Source: Candidatus Acidiferrales bacterium
GTDB taxonomy: Bacteria > Bacteroidota > Ignavibacteria > Kryptoniales > JAKASW01
Reading direction: 5' to 3'
NCBI GenBank assembly: GCA_035515795.1
Contig: DATJAY010000002.1
Coordinates: 124,001-188,000 of the forward strand
Length of the DNA stretch: 64,000 nt
In this document: in pieces, positions 17,576 through 26,869 of the stretch
Numbering within the stretch: the stretch's first letter is position 1
How the letters are laid out: the number at the start of each line of letters is the position of its first letter
Program-made: the position numbers and the translations under genes
The notes under the pieces: model-generated
What the model was told of the DNA's origin: nothing
Seen by the model: the letters and a program-made list of their open reading frames with translations, nothing else
The model's database searches: none

Positions 17576-18811
17576 TTAGTCTCGAAGGCATTCGACGACA
17601 TTAAGGTTTGCAGCGCGCTTCGCCGGCATCATCCCCGCGGAAAGTCCGACGATCGCAAGTATCGACATGGTGGTCAAGACAACCGGCAGGGAAATCTCCG
17701 GTGTTCCGATATAATCTTTCACCGGGATTAGCTGCATTACAGAAACGATTCCCCAGCCGATCAGGAATCCGATTCCGGCTCCGATTCCGACAATCATGAA
17801 AGTCTCCGAGAAGAATTGGAGTAGAATTGCCGACCTTCTTGCGCCGACGGCTCTCTTCACGCCGATCTCTTTGACACGCTCTCGCACAACTATGAACATT
17901 ATGTTTGCGACGCCAAGTCCCGCCACACCCAGAGTAAAACTTCCGATGATTCCCATGAAGAGTGTGAATCCAACGGTGATGTACAGAAGTATTTTGTCCA
18001 TGTCCGCAGTATTCCAGATGAAGATGGCATCCTTGTCTACAGGATCGAACCTGTATTTCTCTCCGAGCGCCCGGCGTACCTCCTGTTCGACTTCCTCGGT
18101 TTTCGACACCTCGTCAGCCTTGTACACCAGGTCTGTGATATAAGGAGTTACGAACATTGCGGTGTAGGTCGGCGCCGGAATGAAAATCCTGTCTTGATCC
18201 CGCATGTAATAGGATGAGTTTTGGTTCTTTTTCTTCATCACACCGATGACCGTGAACGGCGTCTGACCAACGTACACGATTTTCCCGATGGCGTCCTTAT
18301 CGCCGAAAAGATAGTTCTTTACTTCATTTCCAAGGACAGCAACACGTTTCCTATCCGCCACATCAAGGGTATCGATGAACCTCCCTCCCTCCGCCGGTAT
18401 GATGTTCCTCATATGTTCATAGATCGGATAAATTCCGGTTATGCCTGGATTGGTAATATTATTCCCATACCTCACGGGAGTACCCATACCAATATACTCA
18501 GGACAAATCGACTGGATGTCAGGGACCTTAGCGCGAATGATGGATGCAGCATCTTCGGTCAAATTTATTTGTCTTCCGATCCCGAATCCCTGGTAAGCTT
18601 TGGTCGTTTTGTTAGGAAACATTACCGAGATACTCTCACCCATGCCGTGCATGTTGATCATCGCTTGTGTTTTAAATCCTAGGCCGAACGAGATCAGGAC
18701 GATGATTGTCACCGTTCCCCAGATGATTCCGAACATGGTGAGAAACGCCCGCATCTTTTGCGCGCGGAGGTCGACAAAAAATTCAGAAATGAAATTAACG
18801 AGCTGTGTCAT
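17576..18811 (-). CDS. MacB/FtsX-type ABC transporter permease
   Basis: 411 residues with the same layout as its neighbour at 16310-17551, to which it is clearly related (a tandem duplication that has diverged): helix AFLTMFGIIWGTVTIIVLISFGLG, MacB periplasmic core with GGRFIDTLD, and three C-terminal helices around VVRERVKEIGVKRAVGARR. The two permeases probably form a heterodimer. It starts nine bases after the adaptor gene and ends 24 bases before the second permease gene. Start ATG at 18811. Confidence 0.92.
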   Translation of the reverse strand: MTQLVNFISEFFVDLRAQKMRAFLTMFGIIWGTVTIIVLISFGLGFKTQAMINMHGMGESISVMFPNKTTKAYQGFGIGRQINLTEDAASIIRAKVPDIQSICPEYIGMGTPVRYGNNITNPGITGIYPIYEHMRNIIPAEGGRFIDTLDVADRKRVAVLGNEVKNYLFGDKDAIGKIVYVGQTPFTVIGVMKKKNQNSSYYMRDQDRIFIPAPTYTAMFVTPYITDLVYKADEVSKTEEVEQEVRRALGEKYRFDPVDKDAIFIWNTADMDKILLYITVGFTLFMGIIGSFTLGVAGLGVANIMFIVVRERVKEIGVKRAVGARRSAILLQFFSETFMIVGIGAGIGFLIGWGIVSVMQLIPVKDYIGTPEISLPVVLTTMSILAIVGLSAGMMPAKRAANLNVVECLRD

Positions 18812-18820
18812 TATCGAAGC

Positions 18821-19933
18821 TCATTCGATTTTTGTGACAGGTTTCTCAAGTACCTTGTCGCCCTCTTTGAGTCCCGATTGAACTTCGATATTAATTGCAT
18901 CGCTCAGGCCCGTCTTTATGGCACGCTCCTCGGACTTGTTGTCCGCTGAAGCAAGCGTGACAAAGCTTGAGTCGTTTCTGAAGGTAACAACTCTCTCCGG
19001 AATGTAGAGCACGTTGGTTTTCTTCTGTATGATGATGTCGGCATTGGCAGAGTAACCGGCTCTCAGCGTTATCCTGCTCGTGGGAGTGATCGATATTTTG
19101 ATGGGAAACACAGACGCGTTCTCTTTCTTCTCGGCTTCAAGCCAGATCTTTGAAAGCTTGCCTGAGATGGTGTCTCCGGGGAGAGCTCCGATCCTGATTT
19201 CAGCCGGCATTCCTTCGCGCAGCTTGCCGACATCGATTTCATCTACCGTTCCCTTAAAAACCAAATTCTTCATGTCGGCCATTTTCATGAGGACGGTGCC
19301 TTCCTGGTACGGCGTGAGTGGTGTTACCGGATCTCCGACCTCGACCGAACGTGTCAGCACATAGCCGTCGATGGGCGCATAGATGATAGATTCAATCTTC
19401 GTGTTATCTATTGTAACCGTTCCGCTTTGCATGAGGTCCAACTTCTCCCGTGCGATCTTGACGTGAAGCTCCGACTCGCTATACTCCTTCTGAATATTTT
19501 CAAAGTCCTGATCGGAGATTAGAGATCGATCGTGAAGAAGCTTCTGGCGGCTCAGCTCTTTTTTCGTGTTGTCGAAGTCGACGGCCGCCAGCTCCAGCTG
19601 ACGTTTTGCATCCGCCAAATCCGCGGGAGCCGGATCTGGTTTGACTTCAAGAAGCGGATCCCCCGCGTGTACGTATGCACCGACATCCACGAAAAGTTTC
19701 TTAACGGCGCCGCTGATTTGAGATTTAATTGATATCTCGTTCTCGGGTTCAATCGTTCCGATCGCGAGCGCTTTTTCCATGATTGTGCCTGACACAACTT
19801 TTATTTCGGCGGTTTTGTCAGGATCGTCACTTTTCTTTGATTTCACAATGACGAAAGCAACGATTCCAAATATTACGATGATTGCCGCGAGGACAATGAC
19901 TTTTTTCCGTTTTCCTTTTTTCTTAATAGGCAT
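18821..19933 (-). CDS. Efflux periplasmic adaptor (membrane fusion protein, MacA/HlyD type)
   Basis: 370 residues. A Lys/Arg-rich start (KKKGKRKK) precedes one membrane anchor helix (VIVLAAIIVIFGIVAFVIV). The biotinyl-lipoyl domain appears as ISGAVKKLFVDVGAYVHAGDPLLEV, followed by an alpha-helical hairpin (about residues 110-165) and beta-barrel and proximal domains ending with a GLKEGDKVLEKP tail. It links the inner-membrane permeases to an outer-membrane factor of the TolC type. It is the first gene of the three-gene operon; no TolC-like protein is in the operon, the nearest being in the Cus cluster at 57232. Confidence 0.92.
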   Translation of the reverse strand: MPIKKKGKRKKVIVLAAIIVIFGIVAFVIVKSKKSDDPDKTAEIKVVSGTIMEKALAIGTIEPENEISIKSQISGAVKKLFVDVGAYVHAGDPLLEVKPDPAPADLADAKRQLELAAVDFDNTKKELSRQKLLHDRSLISDQDFENIQKEYSESELHVKIAREKLDLMQSGTVTIDNTKIESIIYAPIDGYVLTRSVEVGDPVTPLTPYQEGTVLMKMADMKNLVFKGTVDEIDVGKLREGMPAEIRIGALPGDTISGKLSKIWLEAEKKENASVFPIKISITPTSRITLRAGYSANADIIIQKKTNVLYIPERVVTFRNDSSFVTLASADNKSEERAIKTGLSDAINIEVQSGLKEGDKVLEKPVTKIE

Positions 19934-20178
19934 GTTGCCAGACCTTTGGTTTAAGTTCTATTTCTTTTTGAGATTACGGGGGTGGATTGCTTTAGTTTCG
20001 GTAAAGCGCAGACCTTTCGCATCCGGATGCTTGGTTGAACGCACAGAAGATGCGATATCCGGAATCAGCTCGATGAAGATTCGAGTCAAGGGTTCCGGCG
20101 GATGGGTGGAAGGGCTTTCAGTTGCAGATCCCCTGGATTCCAGAGAACGCTGAAAAAGCAAGAGATGTGTACAGGATG

Positions 20179-20252
20179 TGCGCCTGGAGGGACTCGAACC
20201 CCCAACCGATAGATCCGAAGTCTATTGCTCTATCCAATTGAGCTACAGGCGC
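20179..20252 (-). tRNA. tRNA-Arg (anticodon TCG)
   Basis: Acceptor arms GCGCCTG and CAGGCGC pair over seven bases. Anticodon stem ATAGA/TCTAT surrounds the loop CTTCGGA, giving anticodon TCG (reads CGA). D-arm GCTC/GAGC and a T-arm with GGTTCGAGTCC are present. Discriminator A; the CCA end is not encoded. Confidence 0.95.
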
Positions 20253-20359
20253 TTTGCACTGGTAATTTAGTTGTTGATTAACTCGAATTCCAATTACTTC
20301 TTATTTAACGCAAAGGGCTGTTTGGAATTGAAAACTTACAGGGATTACCTAACGGAAAT

Positions 20360-20388
20360 TTGCAATTATCAATGTAATATGTTATACT
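20360..20388 (+). promoter_or_regulatory. Probable promoter giving a leaderless mRNA for the MerR-type gene
   Basis: TTGCAA (20360-20365) and TATACT (20383-20388) are exactly 17 bases apart. Initiation seven bases downstream would fall at about 20395, within two bases of the ATG at 20397, and no Shine-Dalgarno sequence precedes that ATG, so the message may be leaderless. Confidence 0.5.
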
Positions 20389-20396
20389 TTCGACAG

Positions 20397-20768
20397 ATGA
20401 AGGATTTCGAGTTCAAGAAACTTTACTACTCCATCTCCGAAGTGAGTCGCATAACAGGACTTGAACAGCATGTTTTGCGGTACTGGGAGTCTCAATTTCC
20501 AGATCTGAATCCCTCCAAGAACAGAGCGGGCAATAGGATTTATACTAACAAGGACATCAGCCTCATTTTTGAGATAAAACGACTCGTACGGGATGAAGGC
20601 TTCACAATTGAGGGTGCTAAGAAAGTTCTGAGCGCAAAGTCAAACGGAAGTACTGGGCAGCTTGACGCAACTAATGGAAAAGCTTCGCCTGAGGACCTGA
20701 AGCAGACTTTGCTTGAAGCACGTGCGTTCTTGGATGATCTCGTTCACCGCCTCTCTGACAAGCACTGA
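20397..20768 (+). CDS. MerR-family transcriptional regulator
   Basis: About 123 residues. A winged helix-turn-helix of the MerR type fills the first 75 residues: YYSISEVSRITGLEQHVLRYWE is reflected as ISEVSRITGL then VLRYWESQFPDL, and the wing reads NRIYTNKDISLI. The rest is a short helix for dimerisation (QTLLEARAFLDDLVHRL). No cysteine effector site is seen, unlike metal-sensing MerR proteins. This short form, with Lys- and Asn-rich wing, is common in FCB genomes, where one copy often sits near housekeeping genes; targets are not known to me. The frame extends upstream to 20271, but the domain begins just after the ATG at 20397. It lies between two tRNA genes. Confidence 0.88.
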   Translation: MKDFEFKKLYYSISEVSRITGLEQHVLRYWESQFPDLNPSKNRAGNRIYTNKDISLIFEIKRLVRDEGFTIEGAKKVLSAKSNGSTGQLDATNGKASPEDLKQTLLEARAFLDDLVHRLSDKH

Positions 20769-21070
20769 AGCAGTTTTTATTGAAGGTTTTCTCCATCTCG
20801 CGGTCTCATCGAAACAAATCGTCCAGTCTTCTGCAAATCACAGCGCACCACGCCATTATTTATCCACGTGTTGGGATGGTGTAAAGCAGAGAGTGCGTCG
20901 GTTGAGGCGTTGCGATCAGCCGGGGAATTCCATCAATGGTTCGGGGAATCCGCTGATCGATTTCAATGAGAGTCAAGATTGCATATAGCTTCATCGGTTG
21001 GAAGCAGCGACGGGATGAGGTTTGATAGATGAGAATGTTTTGCGTAAATTATTCTTGTCAAAATGATACA
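20769..21070 (+). other. Spacer with an inverted repeat before tRNA-Pro
   Basis: No convincing gene in these 302 bases. CGATCAGC (20913-20920) is complementary to GCTGATCG (20952-20959); the 31-base loop holds two copies of cggggaat. It may be the terminator of the MerR-type gene or a small structured RNA. A 91-codon frame (20713-20988) overlaps the MerR-type gene and has no protein-like pattern. Confidence 0.4.
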
Positions 21071-21144
21071 CGGAACGTAGCGCAGCCCGGTAGCGCACTT
21101 GCTTGGGGTGCAAGGGGTCGCGGGTTCAAATCCCGCCGTTCCGA
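21071..21144 (+). tRNA. tRNA-Pro (anticodon GGG)
   Basis: Acceptor arms CGGAACG and CGTTCCG pair. Anticodon stem CTTGC/GCAAG holds the loop TTGGGGT, anticodon GGG (reads CCC). T-arm GCGGGTTCAAATCCCGC is standard and the D-arm GCGC/GCGC is present. Discriminator A; CCA is not encoded. Confidence 0.95.
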
Positions 21145-21269
21145 CAAACAAGGTTAAAACTTGAGGAGCTTTCAAAAGGTAAATCGTTCTGGCGGCAACT
21201 GCTGACCCGGGAAAATGATGAAATTGGGATGTAGGTATTTATGCTTTTTGTGAGCTTATAAAAAATATA

Positions 21270-22088
21270 ATGGAAGGTCTGAAGCTACTTCAGAAAATCT
21301 TTGAATCCCACCTTGAAAAAAAATCTCTGAAGGATTTTTATCTTTCCGATCCGGTTTGTTTTCCAAAACGCTTTAGAAACAAAAACGATATAGAAACTGC
21401 GGCATTTGTTTCGGCTATGTTTGCTATCGGTCCGCGTTATGCGATACTCAGATCACTCGAAAAAATATTCTCTATACTCGGGGATTCACCGTATCATGCG
21501 ATCCATGATCTCGACGGAGCCGAACTCGCAAAAAAATTGAATGGGCATATCCAGTTCGCGTATAAGAATATCACCGGCACCGACGTTGTCCAGATCCTTC
21601 TTGCGACAAAATCCATACTTAATAGGTATGTTACAATTGAAAATGCCTTGCTGAGCGGGCGCAACGGGAGTGAAAATCTGGTCTCGCAAATGCTTACACG
21701 ACTTCTTGAAGAAATGAAGTCCGTAAGACTGGACCGGAAGACCGGCCGGGAATTGACTCCGCGGGCTAGGGCATTGCTTGCAAGTCCGAAGGATGGGAGC
21801 GCGTGCAAGAGAATGAATATGTTTTTGCGGTGGATGACGAGAGATGACGAAATAGATTTCGGTTTTTACAACTGGCTCGGCAAACAGAATCTTGTAATTC
21901 CGTTAGATGTTAATGTATCAAGAGCAGCAAGAAAGCTGAAGCTCACGAAAAGGAAAACGGACAACTGGAAAACAGCACTGGAGGTCACGGACAGACTTCG
22001 ATCGCTCGATCCGCTGGATCCCGTCAAGTATGACGTGCCGCTTTTTCTCTATGGTATGGAATTAAGAAAATCGAACAGCAAATTGTAA
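21270..22088 (+). CDS. TIGR02757/DUF2400 family protein
   Basis: 272 residues, matching the family in length and in its key segments: DPVCFPKRF near the N-terminus, a central NMFLRWMTRDDEIDFGFY, then PLDVNVSRAARKLKLTKRK and a closing DPVKYDVPLFLYGM. The family is widespread in Bacteroidota and Epsilonproteobacteria and is distantly like helix-hairpin-helix DNA glycosylases, but no activity has been shown. It is the first gene of a co-directional run and starts at the ATG 21270; the GTG of the amidase gene follows ten bases after its stop. Confidence 0.9.
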   Translation: MEGLKLLQKIFESHLEKKSLKDFYLSDPVCFPKRFRNKNDIETAAFVSAMFAIGPRYAILRSLEKIFSILGDSPYHAIHDLDGAELAKKLNGHIQFAYKNITGTDVVQILLATKSILNRYVTIENALLSGRNGSENLVSQMLTRLLEEMKSVRLDRKTGRELTPRARALLASPKDGSACKRMNMFLRWMTRDDEIDFGFYNWLGKQNLVIPLDVNVSRAARKLKLTKRKTDNWKTALEVTDRLRSLDPLDPVKYDVPLFLYGMELRKSNSKL

Positions 22089-22098
22089 GTGACGCAGA

Positions 22099-23676
22099 GT
22101 GGTAACCGAAAAACATATAAAGTCTTCAGAATTGATATTTAAGATTACAAATGTCCTTTTTCTCTCTCTTTCATTTCTAACTCTTCACTCTTCGCTATTA
22201 TTCGCGCAACCTAAGGTGGTGACACTGATAAAAGGGGCGGACACCACGTACATCGGCGGCTTCGTGGAGCTCAACCACATTTATATTTCCATTGAACAAC
22301 TGTCCAAAAGTCTGGGTCTAAGCACTGTTGTTTTGCAATCAAGCGGGAAACTCGGCGTTTATTCGAATTATGGCAGTCTCCTTTTCACGCGCGATAATAG
22401 TTTTGTCGTCTTCTCGAAAACCGGTAGCAGGCTCTTTCAGTTGGCGCTCCCGATCCTTTCAGCAAATGAGAAACTCTATATTCCTTTAAACTATGCCGGT
22501 GAGTATTTCTCTATGCTCACTCGCGGCAACTTCTCCTACGATGCGCAAAAAACCGAGCTTGTTTTTTCGCGTGTAGATACTCTCACTCCGGCCGTAGCGG
22601 ACATAATGGGACAGGAGAAAGCGAACGGAGCAATAATTCAAGTCGCAATGACAAAACTTCCGAAGAATCTCGAGGCCGCAATAGGACAGGACAATTCGTT
22701 ATATCTCACGCTTCTTCCGGCAATTGCAGATACTCTTGCGGTGGATTCGCTGCCGCCGTCTGAGGTTTACTCAAATGTTCTTGCAATTCAAAACCCTAAC
22801 TCTGTCCAACTGGTCTTCAAGTTGAAACAGAATTATCTTTCCAAGCAAATATTCGTAGACAGTGCTCAGAATTCTATTCTGGTCGCACTTTACTCGGAGG
22901 CCGATGTAAAAAAAGTTGTTGCCGAAGAAATCAAGAAGCGACTGGAGGATGAGAAGAAAAACTGGAAGCTGGATGTTGTCGTCATAGATCCGGGACACGG
23001 AGGGAAAGACCCCGGTGCGACCGGCGTCAAGGGAACAATGGAGAAAAATGTTACGCTTGCCATTGCAAAAGACCTAAAAAAAATATTAAATCAAAAGCTG
23101 CCGAAAATTAAAGTTGTCTTGACCCGGGATGACGATGAGTTTGTCGAGTTGGATAAGCGGGGGGAAATTGCAAACAATGCCAGCGGAAAACTTTTCATAA
23201 GCATTCACTGCAATTCCATGCCTCGCAAACCAAATTCGATGAAAGGACTTGAGACGTATTTCCTCCGCCCGGGGAGAACCGACGAAGCGATCAGGATCGC
23301 AGCACAGGAAAATGCTGCCGTGAAATATGAAAACGATTACGAGAAGAAATATCAGTCTTACGACGAAGATAATATTATTTTAACCACCATGGCACACAGC
23401 GCATATGTGAAATATTCGGAGCAGTTAGCGCAATTAATCGAAGATGATGTGACTTCGACAGCGTCCCTTTCCGACGACGGAGTGAGCCAGGCGGGTTTCT
23501 ACGTGCTGGTGGGAGCTTCGATGCCGGCGGTCCTCATAGAGACAGGGTATCTTTCCAACAAAAAGGAAGAGAGATATTTGAAGAACAAGGCTGGACAAAG
23601 CGCCATAGCTCGAGGGATCGCAAACGCCGTGGTGCAATTCAAAGAGGAATATGAAAAGAACTTCACTCAAAACTAA
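22099..23676 (+). CDS. N-acetylmuramoyl-L-alanine amidase (Amidase_3)
   Basis: 525 residues starting with GTG. A signal peptide (VLFLSLSFLTLHSSLLFAQ) directs it to the periplasm. Residues about 40-270 form beta-rich copper-amine-oxidase-like/AMIN-type domains for positioning; the catalytic domain begins near 290 with VVIDPGHGGKDPGATG (Zn-binding His), followed by the Glu of MEKNVTLAIA, SIHCNS (second His) and the catalytic Glu of LIETGYLSN. It cleaves the bond between N-acetylmuramic acid and L-alanine during cell separation. The stop codon overlaps the RNase R start by 26 bases, so the two are co-translated. Confidence 0.93.
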   Translation: MVTEKHIKSSELIFKITNVLFLSLSFLTLHSSLLFAQPKVVTLIKGADTTYIGGFVELNHIYISIEQLSKSLGLSTVVLQSSGKLGVYSNYGSLLFTRDNSFVVFSKTGSRLFQLALPILSANEKLYIPLNYAGEYFSMLTRGNFSYDAQKTELVFSRVDTLTPAVADIMGQEKANGAIIQVAMTKLPKNLEAAIGQDNSLYLTLLPAIADTLAVDSLPPSEVYSNVLAIQNPNSVQLVFKLKQNYLSKQIFVDSAQNSILVALYSEADVKKVVAEEIKKRLEDEKKNWKLDVVVIDPGHGGKDPGATGVKGTMEKNVTLAIAKDLKKILNQKLPKIKVVLTRDDDEFVELDKRGEIANNASGKLFISIHCNSMPRKPNSMKGLETYFLRPGRTDEAIRIAAQENAAVKYENDYEKKYQSYDEDNIILTTMAHSAYVKYSEQLAQLIEDDVTSTASLSDDGVSQAGFYVLVGASMPAVLIETGYLSNKKEERYLKNKAGQSAIARGIANAVVQFKEEYEKNFTQN

Positions 23677-25792
23677 ACCGACCAAAGTTAAAGATATCGC
23701 CGGGGAGATTCAGAGTTTCCTGAAGCAAAATCCGCTGGCTAACTTCAAGAAACGGCAATTGGCGAAAGTGCTGGGATATACCTCCGCTCATGAGTACGCA
23801 AGGTTTAAACAAGCACTCAGAACGCTTGAGCAGAATGGTGATATCCGTCAGAGCAGTCGCAGAAAATTAGGTGCAGCGATGACTCCGGACATTGCGAGAG
23901 GGATCATTCGCATCGACCGTGACGGGAATTTTTTGTTCATGCCCGATAATGGAAAAACCAATGAGGATACAAAAATTCGCTTTGTGGTTTCACCAAGCGA
24001 ATTGGGCGGCGCTGTTCCCGGCGATAAGGTCTCCGTAAAGGCCGTCGGTGGAAAGGGAAAAGTCGTAGTCGTAAAGGTTACTGAAATACTCGAGCATGAG
24101 GATAGGAAAGTCGTAGGGACGATCGAAAGGATCGGCGGTTCGTATAGGATTTTGTTGCGCGACAGAGATCTTCCGCCATCGATAGACATTTCACGGAAGA
24201 AACTCAACGGGGCGAAGGAGGGCGACAAGATCCTGGCGAAGCTGGTCGTGGATAGGTATGCGGGCTATTCCGGCGAGGTGATTTCCGTTTTTGGAGATGC
24301 CGGCGACCCATCGGTCGAATTAGAAAGCATAGCTGCACAGTTCAGCCTTAGAAAAGATTTTCCGTCCGAGGTTTTGAGGGAGGCGGATTCAATTCGAGAA
24401 CAAATTCCCGCAAAAGAACTTGCGCAGCGGCTCGATCTGAGACACGAGGAAGTGTTTACGATCGATCCTGAGGATGCCCGTGACTTCGATGACGCGGTCT
24501 CTATGAAGAAAATTTCAGACGATACATTTGAGGTCGGCGTTCATATTGCCGATGTGAGCCACTATGTCAAATCCGGAAGCCCTCTCGACGTTGAAGCGTA
24601 CAAAAGAGGGACAAGTGTTTATTTGACTAACGGAGTGATTCCAATGCTCCCTCACAAACTGTCGAACGAAATCTGCAGCTTGAATCCGGGCGTCGATAGG
24701 CTGACATACTCCGTGATTATGAAAGTCGAATCGACGGGGAGAGTTAAGGATTACAGGTTCGCGAAGTCGGTGATTTGCAGCAAACGGAGATTCACCTATG
24801 AGGAAGTTCAGAAAATAATTGAAACCGGCACGGGAGATTTTGCGGAGACTATCCGTATCATGAATCAACTGGCGCACACTCTATCGAAACTGCGAAGCCG
24901 TGCCGGGAGCATCGACTTCGATCTGCCGGAAGCGAAGTTCGTGTTTGATGAGCTTGGCAGACCTATTGAAATCATCAAAAAATCCCGGCTCGACAGCCAT
25001 CGCCTGGTAGAAGAATTTATGCTGCTTGCAAACAAGACCGTTGCAGCCCACATCGGCCGGCACGGCGTAAAGGCAAAGCCGTTTCTATACAGAGTCCATG
25101 ATGTACCCGACCCGGACCGGATTCGCGAGGTTGCGGTCTTTGTCTCTCATTTTGGATACAGCTTGAACTATGATGGTACAGTCGGCCAGAGGCAACTGCA
25201 GAAACTTCTCCAGTCCGTCGAAGGAAAGCCGGAGGAGTATCTGATAAACGATATAATGCTGAGGTCGATGGCGAAAGCAATTTATTCGGAAAAAAATATC
25301 GGCCATTACGGACTTGCATTCAAATACTATACACACTTTACTTCTCCCATAAGGAGATACCCTGATCTGGTGGTACACCGGCTTTTGCATGACTATGAAA
25401 ATGGTGATCGACCTCTCGACCTGCAAAAACTCAAGAAGATGGTTGCAGAGGTCAGTGAATTCTCGAGCGAAGCAGAAAGGCGCGCCGTGGAGGCCGAGCG
25501 TGAATCGGTCAAGATAAAACAGGTGCAGTACATGTCCGAGCATATCGGAGATGAGTTTGAAGGAACTGTTTCGGGCGTCACAAGTTTCGGAATGTTTGTC
25601 GAAGTCGACAACTTATTAGTTGAGGGACTTGTTCATGTTAGAGAGATGGATGATTATTATGACTTTGTTCAAGGACGGTTTCAATTGAAAGGCAGGCGGA
25701 CCGGAAAGGTGCATCAGCTTGGCGACAGAGTTAACGTCAAGGTCTCACGGGTCAACATGGAGCGCCACGAAATTGATTTTGTGCTCTGTTAA
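23651..25792 (+). CDS. rnr: Ribonuclease R (3'-5' exoribonuclease)
   Basis: 713 residues, the usual size. An N-terminal helix-turn-helix (QLAKVLGYTSAHEYARF) and two cold-shock OB domains come first, then the RNB catalytic domain with the four metal-binding aspartates of IDPEDARDFDDAVS (about residues 275-288) and the ending TSPIRRYPDLVVHR, and lastly an S1 RNA-binding domain (EFEGTVSGVTSFGMFVEV). It degrades structured RNA hydrolytically in the cytoplasm. The tail after S1 is short, without the Lys-rich extension of the Escherichia coli enzyme. It overlaps the amidase gene upstream. Confidence 0.95.
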   Translation: MKRTSLKTKPTKVKDIAGEIQSFLKQNPLANFKKRQLAKVLGYTSAHEYARFKQALRTLEQNGDIRQSSRRKLGAAMTPDIARGIIRIDRDGNFLFMPDNGKTNEDTKIRFVVSPSELGGAVPGDKVSVKAVGGKGKVVVVKVTEILEHEDRKVVGTIERIGGSYRILLRDRDLPPSIDISRKKLNGAKEGDKILAKLVVDRYAGYSGEVISVFGDAGDPSVELESIAAQFSLRKDFPSEVLREADSIREQIPAKELAQRLDLRHEEVFTIDPEDARDFDDAVSMKKISDDTFEVGVHIADVSHYVKSGSPLDVEAYKRGTSVYLTNGVIPMLPHKLSNEICSLNPGVDRLTYSVIMKVESTGRVKDYRFAKSVICSKRRFTYEEVQKIIETGTGDFAETIRIMNQLAHTLSKLRSRAGSIDFDLPEAKFVFDELGRPIEIIKKSRLDSHRLVEEFMLLANKTVAAHIGRHGVKAKPFLYRVHDVPDPDRIREVAVFVSHFGYSLNYDGTVGQRQLQKLLQSVEGKPEEYLINDIMLRSMAKAIYSEKNIGHYGLAFKYYTHFTSPIRRYPDLVVHRLLHDYENGDRPLDLQKLKKMVAEVSEFSSEAERRAVEAERESVKIKQVQYMSEHIGDEFEGTVSGVTSFGMFVEVDNLLVEGLVHVREMDDYYDFVQGRFQLKGRRTGKVHQLGDRVNVKVSRVNMERHEIDFVLC

Positions 25793-25875
25793 GTTATTCT
25801 TCAGTTTATGATCTGCTGCTGATGGCTAACAGCTGATATCTATTTGAAGTATATTTTAACGAGGAGTTTCAATAG

Positions 25876-26208
25876 ATGAATGATTTCGGAAATATGCAAA
25901 AAATGATCTCCGAGTTACAGAAGACTCTGGAAAAAGCGATGGGCGAACTTGAGAACATGAGCGTGATCGGAGAAGCGGGCGGGGGAATGGTAAAAGTCAC
26001 GGCAAACGGCAAGAGGGAAATTCTCAGTGTTGATATCGAGCCGGATCTCGTTAAGTCTCAAGACAAAGAGATGATTGAGGACCTCGTTGCTGCAGCGAGC
26101 AACAACGCGCTGCAAAAGGCGGAAAAGATGGCAACCGAGCATTTGGGCGCGAGTGCCGGCGGACTTCTAACTATGCTTCCAGGTTTTAAATTCGGCGGGA
26201 TTTCCTGA
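25876..26208 (+). CDS. YbaB/EbfC family nucleoid-associated protein
   Basis: 110 residues with a helix-beta-helix layout typical of this DNA-binding dimer: MQKMISELQKTLEKAMGEL, the beta segment GMVKVTANGKREILSVDIEP, and the helix EDLVAAASNNALQKAEKM. The gene sits immediately before recR (their codons adjoin, 26208/26209), the same ybaB-recR order as in many bacteria, which supports both calls. GAGGAG lies before the ATG. Confidence 0.95.
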   Translation: MNDFGNMQKMISELQKTLEKAMGELENMSVIGEAGGGMVKVTANGKREILSVDIEPDLVKSQDKEMIEDLVAAASNNALQKAEKMATEHLGASAGGLLTMLPGFKFGGIS

Positions 26209-26808
26209 ATGATTTATACTTCTCAAGCACTCGAGGTTCTGATCGGCGAGTTGAGCAAGCTCCCCGGAATCGGCAGAAAGACCGCTCAGCGGCTCGCATT
26301 GCATCTGTTGAAAGCCGACAACGATGATGCGAATCGACTTGCTAATGCCATCCTTGAAGTGAAACGAAAAATCCGGTATTGCTCCGTATGCTGGAACATC
26401 ACTGAGAAAGATCCCTGTTCGATTTGCGCAGATGGAAATAGGGATCATGCCTCCATTTGCGTCGTCGAGGACCCGAGCGATGTCCTCGCGATCGAGAAAA
26501 CCAATGAGTTCCACGGAGTATATCATGTGCTCGGTGGTGCATTGAGCCCGCTTGAAGGAATCGGCCCCGATCAAATAAAAACAAAAGAGCTGTTGAGTCG
26601 GCTCAACGGGAAGATTAACGAAGTTATTCTTGCTATGAACCCGGATGTCGAAGGTGAAGCCACGACAATCTATCTGGCAAATTTATTGAAGCCGCTTGGA
26701 GTTAAAGTGACTCGGATTGCGCGGGGGGTGCCGGTCGGAGGCGACCTCGAGTTTGCCGACGAGGCGACCCTGGTGAGAGCTCTGGAAGGGCGGATCGCCG
26801 TTGGGTGA
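26209..26808 (+). CDS. recR: Recombination protein RecR
   Basis: 199 residues. Helix-hairpin-helix ([20 protein letters not shown]), a Cys4 zinc finger ([16 protein letters not shown]), a Toprim domain ([15 protein letters not shown]) and a Walker-B-like C-terminal segment are in canonical order. RecR loads RecA on gapped DNA together with RecO or RecF. Directly follows the ybaB gene. Confidence 0.97.
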   Translation: MIYTSQALEVLIGELSKLPGIGRKTAQRLALHLLKADNDDANRLANAILEVKRKIRYCSVCWNITEKDPCSICADGNRDHASICVVEDPSDVLAIEKTNEFHGVYHVLGGALSPLEGIGPDQIKTKELLSRLNGKINEVILAMNPDVEGEATTIYLANLLKPLGVKVTRIARGVPVGGDLEFADEATLVRALEGRIAVG

Positions 26809-26869
26809 AACGTCAAGCACGGAAGGGCTAAAGACAGGAGGTAAAAGGATCGGGAGAGTAAGAGAAAAA

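Noticed and set aside
20179-20252. tRNA-Arg as an integration site for a mobile element
   Set aside because: No integrase and no repeated tRNA 3' end were seen nearby.
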